Shown here one piece after another: positions 22,389-34,200 of a stretch of 64,000 bases of DNA. Origin of the DNA: Telmatactis stephensoni. Lineage: Eukaryota; Cnidaria; Anthozoa; Actiniaria; Isophelliidae. The stretch spans positions 316,501 through 380,500 of the forward strand of contig JALIZF010001805.1 of assembly GCA_029948255.1 (NCBI GenBank), in the 5' to 3' direction. Positions within the stretch are counted from its first letter, which is position 1, and the number at the start of each line of letters is the position of its first letter. Made by a program: the position numbers and the translations under genes. The notes beneath the pieces are model-generated. The model was not told where the DNA came from. It was given only the letters and a program-made list of their open reading frames with translations, and did not search any database.

Positions 22389-25300
22389 ATGAAGAAGATA
22401 GAAAGCTTTTTTGTTAGGAAGAGAAGGTAAGAGATTATATATTTATTAGAACTATTAGGCTACATTCCCAGCGAAGATTTTAAGATAGTATAAATGTTTT
22501 TTTTTAACAGCAATAACGAAGATAATTCACATCGATCACCGTTACCAAAACGACTTGCTAGATCAAAAGGTATTAAAGTAAATATTTAACTTCATAATTA
22601 TACTTCTTACTGATTAATTAATCAAGTGTTTAGGGATTCAATGACTCAGCGGTATAGTGCCTTTAACTATCACGATATTTTAACAGTAGCAAATCGATTG
22701 GGATATCAATTTCATATGAATCTACTGAATTGGTTCATTTTTGCACACCTCATCAGTCAAAAATATAGCCGAAATTTCATTTTTCCAAAAAAAGCGTAAA
22801 CTGACCTTCAGCTAAGTGTAGTATTAATGTGATTGCAGATGATTCGAGTGAGGACTCCTCAGAATTTCGTGGCTCTCTCGAGACATTGACTGAAATACGC
22901 AGCGATCCCAACAGTACACAAACTGACTCAAAGCAAGATAAAGACAGCTCAGGTGACTTCCCAGAAATAAATATTCTTTCCCTGCCAGACGAGGTTCTAT
23001 TGGTTATCCTAAGCAATATCCCGTTAAGGGATTTAATTATCAATGTTTCACCTATTTGTAGACGATTTAGAGATTTAGTGAATGATGGTTATCTTTGGAA
23101 GTCATTTGGCAGTTTAGAAGATTTTCCAAGCATTCACTATGACAAAAGAACATTTGAGAATATATTCAGCCATGCAAAGTCTTTTAGACACCTCTATTTT
23201 AATGGGGATTTTTCTTTCTCAGAAATGTCAACGGATTATATTTCTAATTCTCTTTCTATGTGCTGCAATATTATTTCGCTCGACTTAACTTCAAATTTTC
23301 AAATGGTTGATATATCACTTTCTTGTTAACATGCATTTCCTAGAGGAGTTATCATTAGAATGGTGTATTTATGTAGAAGCCTCTGCTGCTAGATCTATAT
23401 TTTCACTTGAGAATGTTTGTCCTCGCTTAAAAAAGTTGAATTTGAGGTGTTGTTATCAGTTAACTGAATTAGACATAATTGAAGTCGTATTCAATCGCCA
23501 GTGCCTGGAAGAGCTGAATATTGCTCATGTTGGATCCTATAGTTTACAGTCTGTTCGTAACCTGGCGGAAATTCTCCCCTATCTAAATAAACTAGTTATA
23601 TCAGTAAACCACAATATGGAAGAGTGGGAGGACCTGAAACGAGAATTGAAGTTTCTTACATTTGACGGATATGAATAAAAGCATGTTGTAATAAACATAG
23701 CACAGAATTTTATTAAACGCTTGTGTAACCATTTGCGTTTTTGTATTACGTAACCCTCTACTTTTCTTTTTTATCCATGCTATATACCATGTTAACGTCC
23801 CCATTATCCATTTCCTAGACAATGTTATCCATCACGACCAAGAAGAAACCCAAGGCGAATCGGCTGTGTCAGTATTCGATGTCAGTAAGTTAACATCCTA
23901 CGAATTTGTTGAAAAATTATCAGATAATGAAAAACTGGAGTTTCTTGAAAAATGCTGGCGACCATCTTCAGAATGTGTCCTCGATAAACAAAGAGTACCA
24001 AAAAACAAAACAGTTAAATTTCAAATAAAATGGTTGGACCAGTATAAATGGCTGTCCTACAGTGCTAATCCATCATGCTGCGGCGGTTGGTGCACCATTT
24101 GTCTTTTGTTTTTAACAAAAAAAGAGAAACTATCTTTAGGAGCTTTTGTTAAAACGGCATTCAAAAATTACAAGAAATCGAAAGAAAAGATATGTGGACA
24201 TGAATCAAGTGGCTATCACAAAAAAGCGCAAGAAAGAGCGACGCCGCTTCTTAAAGCTCAAATGCAAAACATCAATAAAAGAATTGATGTACAACTTGAT
24301 GAGATCGTAAACCAGAATGTTAGAAAAAACGAAGCAATACTTCCAAATATTGTCGATGTTGTGAATCTATGTGCTAAACAGCAAATTCCTTTACGTGGCC
24401 ATAGAGACGATAAGATTCAATTTGCCGAAGCTCCTGTATACAATGAAGGGAATTTCATAGCTATCATCCGTCTGTTATCACTGAGTAATCCTACCCTTAA
24501 AGAGCATCTACAGTGTGGTCCAAAAAATGCGCTCTATACAAGCAAGACCATACAAAATGAAATAATAGAGGTGATAGCTGAGCTCAGTCGTAAGAAAATC
24601 CGAGACTGTCTTGCAAAATGCAGTCATTTTTCATTAATCGCAGATGAAACCACATCTCACGGACGTGAGATTCTATCTGTTTGCTTAAGATTTTTAGATT
24701 TTATTTCTGATCCCAGTCAACCAGTAAAACGTGAAGTTTTGATTGATTTGTGTGATTTAACTAGAACAACGGGAAAGTCAATAGCAACGGCCCTTTTACA
24801 AAGTCTTAATGAGCATTCTATTAACATTACTGATTGTCGAGGACAATCCTATGACACTACGTCATCTATGAGCTCAAGCAGTAAAGGCGTCCAAGCTGAA
24901 ATTCTTAGACACGCACCCGACGCTGACTACCAAGGATGCTACCTCCATTCTTTGAACTTAGCCATATGCCATGCTTGCGAAATGAGATCCATTCAAAATA
25001 TGCTAGACACCTGTCGGGAGCTTTACAGCTTCTTTGATAATTCACCAAAAAGACAGGCACTTTTGAATATGGTAATTGATGTTTTGGCACAAGGCGAAAC
25101 GAAAAAACGACGGCTCAAAAATTTGTGCAAAACAAGATGGGTTGAGCGGCATACAACATTTCAGACTATATTTGATCTCTACCATTACATAGTAATGGCT
25201 TTGGATGAAATATACGACCCTTCAGATGATGAGCGATTTAAGTGTCCAGAAGAAGATTCCTGGGCTTGGGACGCAAACACAAGAACTTTGGCTAATGGCC

Positions 25301-26166
25301 TAAGACAAACAATGAAAAGTTTTTCACACATCGTAACATTTGTTTGCTGTATGGAATTGCTGGAGCCCATGCATCCTATTGTCAGCTCTTTACAAGGTCG
25401 TTTAGTTGAAGTGTATTTTGGCTTCCAGAAGATAGAAGAGGTCACACATGTTTATAACGAGATTCGCCGCAACATTGATACATGTTATGACAGAATGTAT
25501 CTCAAGGTTCTCGCTCTGGCGACGTTAGTGGGCTCAGAAGAACAGCAGCCACGTACCAATCGACGACAAACCAACAGAGAAAACGTACCTGCAGAAACAG
25601 TCAAGACGTACTGGAAGCGAGTTGTTGTAAACCCCTTTTTAGATACCATATCATCGGAGCTTACATCCCGTTTCAGCAAGGATAAACGTGCACATTACGA
25701 ACTTTGTGCACTGGTTCCCTCTGTTATTTGTGCAAAGTCAGATGACGAATTGACAAATCTGATGCAAGTACTGAAAGAGAAATGGAAGCATCTGCTTCCA
25801 CTCCCTGCATGCTTTGAAGGTGAGCTTTTCAGGTGGGCATGCTATTGGAAAAGACGGGAAAACAGAAACGATGAATCAATCACATCCATTGTTGCCAACC
25901 ATGCAGATGATATATTTTTTCCTAATATTCGAGAACTGCTTATAATACTGGCCGTTTTACCGATTGGTAGCACTGAAGCTGAACGTTCGTTTTCATGCCT
26001 TAGAAGACTGCACACATGGCTTAGGTCTAGCATGACAACGGAAAGACTAGCAGATTTAGCTGTGATAGCAATGAACGATTCATGGGTGAACAATGACAAA
26101 CAGGAAATTTGTCGTACATTTATGGCAAAGCATCCAAGAAGGATGGCGGAGTCTTTTATTTTATAA
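22389..26166 (+). CDS. hAT transposase, ZMYM1-like (TTF zinc finger, DUF4371-type core, hAT dimerisation)
   Basis: Exons 22389-22426, 22511-22569 and 23819-26166 join in frame (38, 59 and 2348 nt) to about 814 aa. The start MKKIESFFVRKR is typical of this family. A TTF-type zinc-finger region covers about residues 75-150 (SCCGGWCTICLLF; later ICGHESSGYH). The RNase H-like core shows LIADETTSHGRE (first Asp), CRGQSYDTTSSM (second Asp) and CYLHSLNLAI. The C-terminus has GSTEAERSFSCLRRL, the hAT dimerisation block with the likely catalytic Glu. It would cut and paste its own element in the nucleus. Donors are GTAAGA and GTATTA; acceptors are TTTAACAG and TTTCCTAG. No stop interrupts exon 3. Confidence 0.8.
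22839..23678 (+). pseudogene. F-box/LRR protein segment inside the transposon (one frameshift)
   Basis: Begins after a GATTGCAG acceptor in the phase left by transposase exon 2, so a transcript could join MKKIESFF... to this segment; the exon 2 donor rebuilds an Asp codon with either acceptor. Residues LPDEVLLVILSNIPLRDLI and CRRFRDLVNDGYLW form an F-box, the Skp1-binding module of SCF ubiquitin ligases. LRR-like strands follow (IISLDLTSN; after the break LEELSLEW, LKKLNLRCC, LEELNIAH). The frame stops at 23327-23329, and the rest continues in another frame (about 23331-23678), so this copy carries a one-base indel. The stop at 23676 overlaps AATAAA (23674), with another at 23690. Origin is probably a captured host FBXL-type gene; that is inference. 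Confidence 0.7.
23674..23695 (+). promoter_or_regulatory. tandem polyadenylation signals of the F-box segment
   Basis: AATAAA at 23674-23679 and 23690-23695, just after the F-box/LRR stop and about 125 nt before the transposase exon 3 acceptor. They would allow the F-box segment to act as an alternative 3'-terminal exon. Confidence 0.5.
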
Positions 26167-26253
26167 GGAAGTAACTTTTAAGGTAAATATGTTAACTCTT
26201 ACAAAATCAAAAGTCACCCCCCTAAAAAAAATCCTGGATCCGCCCCTGCTGTC

Positions 26254-26571
26254 AGTATAACTGAGGTGTATTTATTTAATAATAAATTGACAAAATTAAA
26301 AATAGTTGATTATTCAATGCACATTGTAATTCCATTATCACCTTCAACTACTGCAAGATCTTTAATCTCTAACATCCCTCCCTAGCTCCATGAAAAGATA
26401 AGAAAGAATGTTTCACATGAATGTCACGCGATCAAGAAAATGATCAGCATGGGAACGCACTTGTTGCTAATCTTTATACACTTATTTCAAAGGGGAACGA
26501 CGATGAAAATCGGTCAAAATTGGAAATTGATTACTCCTAGTTGAAGTAACTCAATATTTACTCACAATTTA
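26254..26571. other. intergenic, no gene seen
   Basis: Short AT-rich spacer between the hAT element and a MITE. Part of it (about 26390-26450) distantly resembles the 19780-19880 repeat. Confidence 0.35.
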
Positions 26572-26714
26572 GAGTGATTTTCATCGGACTGTGAAATAGT
26601 TACTAAGCTAATACACACTCGTAGATCCCAATTCCATTGTTTCCTTTTGTTGAATTTTGACTACTATACACTAATAGCAGGTTAGTATTTCACAGTCCGA
26701 TGAAAATATCACTC
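26572..26714. mobile_element. TA-flanked MITE, copy 3
   Basis: 143 bp, TA at 26570-26571 and 26715-26716. The end GAGTGATTTTCATCGGACTG and its inverse. Same family as 440-580 and 55322-55462. Confidence 0.75.
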
Positions 26715-26716
26715 TA

Positions 26717-28060
26717 TACATGATAATTTTGATCTGTTTCTGTTCAATATAAATAAAACTAATCACAAATGTGAGCATTTTCACGTGCTTGTTAGTAGAT
26801 AGCACTTCATTCTGTTGGAAAAAATCTGATTTGGAATACATTACCAGCACCAAACCAGCATTCATTTTGGTCTTGGCTTAACCCTTGTTGTTCTGAACCG
26901 TTTTTTGAAATAAGTGTATATAAAGCTTTGTTTGGTGCATAAGAAAATTGAAATGCCACACAGTGTCTGTTAGTTTAGATCACGCAACATATGTCGCGTT
27001 TATCATATATGTCCATCATCGAGGTTTACTTAGTCACGCAAATAGAATTAGCTACAGTAGCGTGATAGCGTCTTATTCAGTCTTTTATCAACCTCGCGTG
27101 AGTCGACAACATTATATCAAGTCTCTAAAATTTCAACAAGTATATATCTACAATTCTACAAGTTTCTGTGTACCCACGTTAGCCCACCAAAGTAAGTGAC
27201 TTTGTCTATGTTAATTGTAACTATCGTTAGGTATCGCTTAATTGATTTGATTTGCTCTAGTGTCCATGCAATTGTAATCGTCATAGGACTATTGTTATTT
27301 GCCTTTAAATCGTCCCTCATATATAGCCATTGTAATTTCAGTTTGAACCACAACAATACACAACAACAATATCTCTATCGTCCGTGTACTTCACGTGAAT
27401 AAAGGCAGAATCGAAGTGCGTTCAAATTGGTGTTTTAATTACTTGAATCGCTACCTAGTGTAATTGTCCGTTACAGTGTCCAATTTTTAATTTTTCTGAT
27501 TTTCGGAAAAGCAAGAAAACTATGTATGGAGATACACCGGGTGCTTTACTGGAAACGTACAATTGGTGTGATTTCGAATCGAACACTAGGTACACATGAT
27601 TTAAAAGTTACTTGCACCCAAAATTGCCGCCATATTCTCAACAATAGAAAACAGCATTCATCTGAGCCCTATACCCTTAATTCAAATTTCCTAAATAATG
27701 ACGTCAAGGCCAAACACGTTATTTTTAGGAAAAAATGGCAGTTTAAAAACAGCGTGCTGCAACATAAAAGGCAATGCATTCTGTATCCCGGCAAGAAATC
27801 TAGCTCCATGGAAAAGGGCTTAAAGTAACTTCATTTTGCACTATTGTTTTGAAGACCAAAGTTTTATTTCATTGGAACTTTAAGCGAAATCCGTGACAAT
27901 ATGATATCTTTGAGTCAGTCATGAAATTTAATAGATTAAATGTAGCGGCAGTGACTTTCTTTGCCTTGTAAAGTGGGCAGCTGCTCAGTCGTGACGTTGG
28001 ATTTGTATTTTACAGATGAGTTGATTCTCAAGAACACTTGGGCTTCCGTTTATGTACAAT
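26717..28060. other. non-coding, possible old LTR-like block
   Basis: The region 26940-27460 has TATATA and AATAAA words and an abrupt change of texture, but I found no partner repeat, so its nature is unknown. The ATG-started frame at 27526-27828 (100 aa) shows no domain and is not called. Confidence 0.3.
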
Positions 28061-28111
28061 TAATGCCTGGGATGGCAAGAAAAGACAGACCTCGTACCAA
28101 CCTACCCATTG

Positions 28112-28210
28112 ATGCCTGCAATGAAGAAGAAAAAGGCTAAAGCTCATAGGAAAATGAGGGAGTCGCTTGTACTAAAAGGGTGGAAAGATCAGTGTTATGT
28201 TGGAGCAAAG
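28112..28210 (+). CDS. NLR copy 1, exon 1
   Basis: Encodes MPAMKKKKAKAHRKMR and then LVLKGWKDQCYVGAK. Copy 2 (58158-58319) has 21 more codons upstream starting MGRKAADSMPW. Here about 22 nt are missing near 28085, which throws the upstream ATG out of frame, so I start at the shared internal ATG at 28112. The donor GTATAA is at 28211. Confidence 0.45.
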
Positions 28211-31200
28211 GTATAATTGCACGTGATATGTATGGCTTATTATTTAAATGTTGCCTTCCACAAAGGGCAATAGGTAGTAGAAATTTCTACTGTAGATAAT
28301 AGAGAAAGGCACTAATGAATAAAATGCATGGAGATTGCCGAAAGGATTCCTCAAAAAGAGTAAAGTCAGATTCTTGCAAAATTTTGGTCAAATTAGCTAG
28401 TTCATTGAATGCCGTTAAAATTGCAATGATGAAATGAATATACATTTAAATTCTTTATTGTATCTGTTGATTTAACTGTTGTACTGCTAATGGATTAGCA
28501 GAAACCTGCAAGACACAAGATATACATGAAGCCCAAGTATGAAAAACAAGATAACTGCTTGAAGAATGTCGATAATTTTGAGGTAAGTTTAAGGCAAAGA
28601 CACTACTTTTGCTCAGTGGTAAAATACGGCTTAAAAAACTAATTAATAATTCATAAGGCAAACACAATGAAAATTGCAACCGTGACGAGTGTTTTATATC
28701 TCATAAAGATTCGTCCTAATTTACATCAACTTTAACCTCGATTTTCTCTAAGATAAATAAAGATATTTTTGATTTTCTTTCCGGGAACAACTCAAATATG
28801 TGTTGGAGTTTTTTAAGTCGGATAAAGAACTCGAGAGAGTGTTTTATCGGTATAAAGATCCTCGCCTACGGCTCGGATCTTTATATCCGATAAAACACTC
28901 TCTCTCATTCTTTATCCTATACTTAAAGAAAATAGCGTTTATGCTGCACTAAATTTTATGAAAGAATCAATTCATCTCATGCCAGATCAGAAAAAACTTT
29001 TGAATCGGCTTTTTTTGTTTGTTTTTGGTTTTTGTGTGTTTTTTTTGTTTGTGTGATTGTTTGTTTTTGTACATTTTTTGTCAAATGAAATTTTCAGTTT
29101 GATATATGGCGTTGTTATCCTACACCAATATTTTTCATATAAATTCATTTTTCATGTTTTCATTTGTTTTCATGATATGATGTTAAAAAAAAAAATTTGG
29201 ATGTGAGCTGGGTGCTTGTTGATATCGAAGAATTGCTTGTCATTACGACGCAAACACCATTGTTTTATTTATTATATTTTAAACAACGTAAGGCCAATGG
29301 ACCCTCAAATCCAACCGGTCGTCAGTCTCAACCACAGATTGCTTTTCTTAACGACTTTCTCTGAATTATTCAGTGGACGAAAGAACAAAGCCAGGCTGCA
29401 AATGAATTGAGCTGTGGCTTCCCTTCTAACATGCCGTTCCCTTGTTGCAGGAGATCTTGGAGGAATTCATTATCTTGAATAAAACTCGCCCTGTGACATA
29501 CCGGCCTTTAACGCCCCAAATGAAAGAGGCGCATCCAAGAATTCAGTCAAGATCTACCCCATTTTTTATCCACCAATTCTGTTGTTCCAGTCCCGTGCCA
29601 AAGATGCAAAGAGACCCAATAAATGGTAAGCTGATAGATTTTATTCAAGGAGGGCGGCTTACCTAGGTTTTGCAAATACTCAACTACATCATAGCTTTAA
29701 ATCGTTGTTCATCGGAGCTCTAGCTATTCAAGCTATTGGACTAGCTATTTTCTTGGGCGACTTCTCATTAAAAGTGTGTTCAAAGGAGATTGGCAATAAT
29801 GGGCTACGCCCTCAGGATTGTAATGAGTGTAAAATAACGAGAGTAACTAGAATGCTGCGTTCTGGTCTTTATTCCACTGGCATCGTATCAAAAGAGGGTC
29901 ACCGTTATGACCTCTTACAATCATGTGATCTAGATAGCTAATCAATATTCATGACATCTCCCTTTCTTTGAGAGATCGTAACTATAACAACATGAACAAT
30001 AAATGTCAACAAATAAAGAAAAGTACAATGTTTGTTTTTATATCTGCTCTTCAGGGCTGATAATCTTGTAACCAGGTAGGAGGTCTAACTAGTTGTGTAT
30101 GTCCCTTGCTTGGGGTTTGGGTCTGTGCTTGAGTCCAGTGTGGGTAAAGAAGCTGGACGTGTATCTTCTGGTGGTTGTACCGGTTCCTTGGTTTGAGCAT
30201 CGCTTTTTTGTTTCGATGGGTCTGTGAAATTGGAATTCTCTGGTGTCGACAGCAAGTCGCGCCTATTCCTTCGTAGTTCCCTACCAGTCTCGGTCTTCAC
30301 CGTATAGGACCGAGGGGTATCTGCACTGCACTTGATCTTTCCGAGTAGGTCCCAGTTAACTCCACTGTGAATTCGGACGCTGGATCCTTCTTGGAGTTCT
30401 GGAAGTACTTTTGCTCGCCTGTCATAGTATAGCTTTTGCTTCAATTTCTTGTTCGTTGCTTCTCATCGTTGTTCTGGATAATCTGGGTAAACGTGTGCGT
30501 AGCTTCCGGTTCATTAGCAGAGATGCAGTCGAGGGCGATCCATCTGGTCCAGGACACGCTCTAAAGTTTAAAAGAGCTAGATAAGGATCTTCGCCACTTC
30601 TAGCTGCCTTTTTCAGAAGGGACTTCACTGTTTGTACCGTGCGTTCAGCTTTCCCGTTGGCTTCAGGGTGCTTGGGACTCGACGTTAGGTGCTTAAATTC
30701 CCACTGCTCTGAGAATTCACGATATTGGTGGCAATTGTACTGTGGCCCGTCATCTGATATGACGACCTCAGGAATGCCATGTCTTGCGAAGATAGACTTA
30801 GTATGTTTGATGACAGTCGCGCTTGATGTGTCTGGCAGCAGGCTAATCTCTGGGACGTTGGTGTGATAATCCACAACAAGAAGATAATTCTTTCCATTCA
30901 TTTGAAAGAGGTCTGTTCCAACTCTGTTCCAGGGGGCGGTAGTTGGAGGGAGGGGCTGTAGAGGCTCCCGCTGCTGCAACTTCCTTGAGCTGAGGCAAGC
31001 GTCGCAATGTGAGACCATATCAGCGATTTCTGCGGACATGCCTGGCCAGTATAATACTTCACGTGCACGTGCTTTACTCCTTTCAATGCCAAGATGTCCC
31101 TCATGTATTCGGGTTTTCATATCCTTTCGCATAGATCGTGGCACTATGATTCGTAGCATGAGTCCTTCTGCCTTTGTTATCTCATCTAGATGAGTAAGGT

Positions 31201-34200
31201 ACGGTCGCACTGAGTCTGGAACTTCTTTTTTGTTGTGCAGTGAGTCGTCCGCGATGAACAGCCTTAGTTGCTGGAGATCAGTGTCGCGTTCTGTTTCTCT
31301 TTTGAACTCTTGAAGTTTCGCTTCAGAGATTGGTAAGCTTGATATGACTGCGTGGACGTGGCAGCGAATTTCTTCCTCAGGGACTTCTGGTTCGTACTTT
31401 TTAGCAGGGTAGGCTCTACTGAGCGCGTCAGCCACCGGAATCTCGGCTCCAGGTGTGAATTCCACGTGTAAATCATATTTTTGAAGCCGCAGTAGGAGTC
31501 GTTGTATTCTTGGTGGTGCCTTGTTCAGGGGCTTGTTAAAGATGGACTTTAGTGGCTTGTGGTCTGATCGAACCGACACAGGTCGTCCATAAGTGTATTC
31601 ATGAAATCTTTCACACGCAAACACGATTGCTATAGTGTTTCCTTTTCGATCTGTGCGTAGTTCTGTTCACTTTGAGACATAGCTCTACAAGCATACGCAA
31701 CCGGTTTCCAGCTCTCTGTGACAGTTTTGCATTTTGCCTAAGTTATTTCATTATTTAAATTAGAAATCTATAGATCATAATTAACCATTATTGTTAGTCT
31801 TAAGCACGTTTGTATGTTTTTGTATTGTATTGTATTTATATATATACGCCCTGTGTCCGTTCTGCCCACACGCTCTCATCACAAACACCGTTCGCAAGAA
31901 CGAGAGAGCACAGTTCCAGTTGAGCTTTGAAGTAAGAGACGAGATTTTGGTGGAGCAGACTCACTCAGAGTCCCACTATATATATTCGTTTGGTGGAGCA
32001 GACTCACTCAGAGTCCCACTATATATTCGTTTAGTGGAGCAGACTCACTCAGAGTCCCACTATACTGGAGGAGAATTGTTAAGTGAAGAAGCAAACTCAT
32101 TCAGAGTTCAGAAAGGAAGACAAAGCCAACAGACACGAGGTTCTTGATAACTGAGAGTTGGACGACGCGTACATTCTGCACACTAACAACGAGTCAAAAA
32201 GTACCAAAGAATTACAGCAGAAAGACGAAAAGCCCGCTCGTTAATTCCAAGGAGCAAGTCCGAGGACAGAATGAAGGCAAAGAAGCGAATCTGCTACGAT
32301 AACAAAGTGAAGACAAAGGTTTGACGAAAACGATACTGTACAGAAAAAGCTAAGAAAAACGTCGCAAGAGAGAAAATAACGTAAACCAGGGCAGTTAAGT
32401 AAAGAACTAAAGACTTGTAAAAAAAAAAAAACTCTCTAAGAACACTAAATTTTTAGAAGCTTTATATTTAATAGAAATTATATTTAGTAGCCTTATATTA
32501 ATTCACATTTAGTTACTTATCTATTTATGCCTATTCTAGCTTTATATTTAATTATTTATTTAAGTCAACGATTGAATTTAAGTACCTTAGGATAATTTGC
32601 ATACGAATATTGTCTTGCATTATAAGTAGCTCTTTTGTATTTAGTTTAATAAATGACAATTTCAAATTAAAAAGGAAGACTGAGTGCATGCGTTGGGGTT
32701 TGGTGGATGTGTTGAACACCCATGAGCGGATTCGGTCACACTCTCTTCATGCTGCTGCTCTAGAACTGCACCAAGGACGGTTTTCGAGGCGTCTGCGGTT
32801 ATTCTGATAGGGAGCAGTGGATTGTAGTATGCTAGTACTGGGTCTTTAGTGATAAGGCCTTTCAATGTTTTGATGGCATTTTCGTGATGTTCGTCAACTA
32901 CTTGAGACATCTTTTTCAAGTAGTTGGCGGAGTGGGGCAGTCTCATTCGGGAGGTTTGGGATGAACTTTCCCAGATACGTTATATATCATTCCAAGGAAT
33001 CGTTGCAGTTCAAGCTTGCTCGTTGGTGATGGCATGTCATGACTAGCATCTATCTTGCGAGGATCAGGTTTGATGCCGTCCGCTGATATCACGTGTCCAA
33101 GAAATGTTATCTCGCTAGTCCCAATGGCACACTTCTTCTTGTTTAGCTTCAGTCCAGATTGGCGCACTCTGTCGAGGAATTACTTGAGTATCATGTCGTG
33201 TTGCGTCTTGTCTTTGCCAAAGATAATGTCGTCTTGATCATTCGCCGCGCGTTCAATTCCGCTAATTATCTCCTCGATCTGCTTTTGGAAAACTTCAGCG
33301 GCGCTGTGAATACCAAAGGGAAGTCTCTTGAAGCAGTAGCGCCCGAATGGAGTATTGAATGTGAGAAGTTTAGAGCTTGGTTCGTCGACCTTCACCTGCC
33401 AATAGCCGCTTGATGCGTCAAGCTTTGAGAATACAGTTCCACCTGTTAGCTTGGATAGGATTTCATCTACTGTGGGCATGGGATAATGGTGCCTTTTGAT
33501 CGCTCGGTTGAGATCTCTTGGATCGAGACATACGCGGATTTGGCCATTGGACTTTTCAACAATCACCAGGGAGCTCACCCAGTCTGTCAGTTCGTCTACT
33601 TTATCAAGCACATCAAGTTTTTGCATGCGTTCCAATTCTGCTTTCAGTCTATCCATCATTGATATCGGTATCTTTCGAGGTGGATGTATTACTGGTGTGA
33701 CGTTAGGGTCGACGCTGATGTGATGTTCGCCACTGAGGCATCCAAGTTCGCCAAAGACGTCACTGTATTCTTGCATGAGGGTAGGTTCGTTTACATTAAC
33801 AATCCAGACTCGCTTTACTAGATTAAGAGTTTGGCAAGTTTGGAGTCCCAGTAGTGGCGGTGAAGCAGTGTCTGCAACTGTGAAGGCAACGCGATGGACC
33901 TTGTCCTTTCTATTGATGTTCAGCTCGCACTTTCCAACCACTGGGATTTGACTTCCGTTGTAAGCGGATAGTCGCACTTGGGTCTCTTCTAAGGTGGGCG
34001 TTACCGGTAACTTTTTCAACAGAAATAGGGGATTATGTTGGCCTGGGCGCCAGTGTCAATTTTGTATTTGATTACTGCTCCGTTTGATTCTAAGGGTACA
34101 AGCCAGTCTAGTTCATTGTCTGAACCTTCGAGGGCATCTATTGTGAGGTTCTCTTGCATCACCGTGCCAATAAAGAATTCATCATTTTTTCTTTCATCTT

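Larger units (their letters stand above)
22075..26248 (+). mobile_element. complete hAT-type DNA transposon carrying an F-box/LRR segment
   Basis: 4174 bp. The ends CAGGGGCGGATACAGG and CCTGGATCCGCCCCTG form a 16-bp inverted repeat with one mismatch, flanked by the 5-bp direct repeat CTGTC (22070-22074, 26249-26253). It encodes an apparently intact spliced transposase (22389-26166). Intron 2 of that transposase contains an F-box/LRR coding segment with its own AATAAA signals. Clean ends, target duplication and an open transposase suggest recent activity. Confidence 0.85.

Noticed and set aside
23306..23343. 38-nt GT-AG intron repairing the F-box frame
   Set aside because: The phases do not restore the LRR frame, and the intron would be too short.
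31791..32147. 118-aa ORF
   Set aside because: It reads through the 41-43-bp tandem repeats of an insertion; no protein family.
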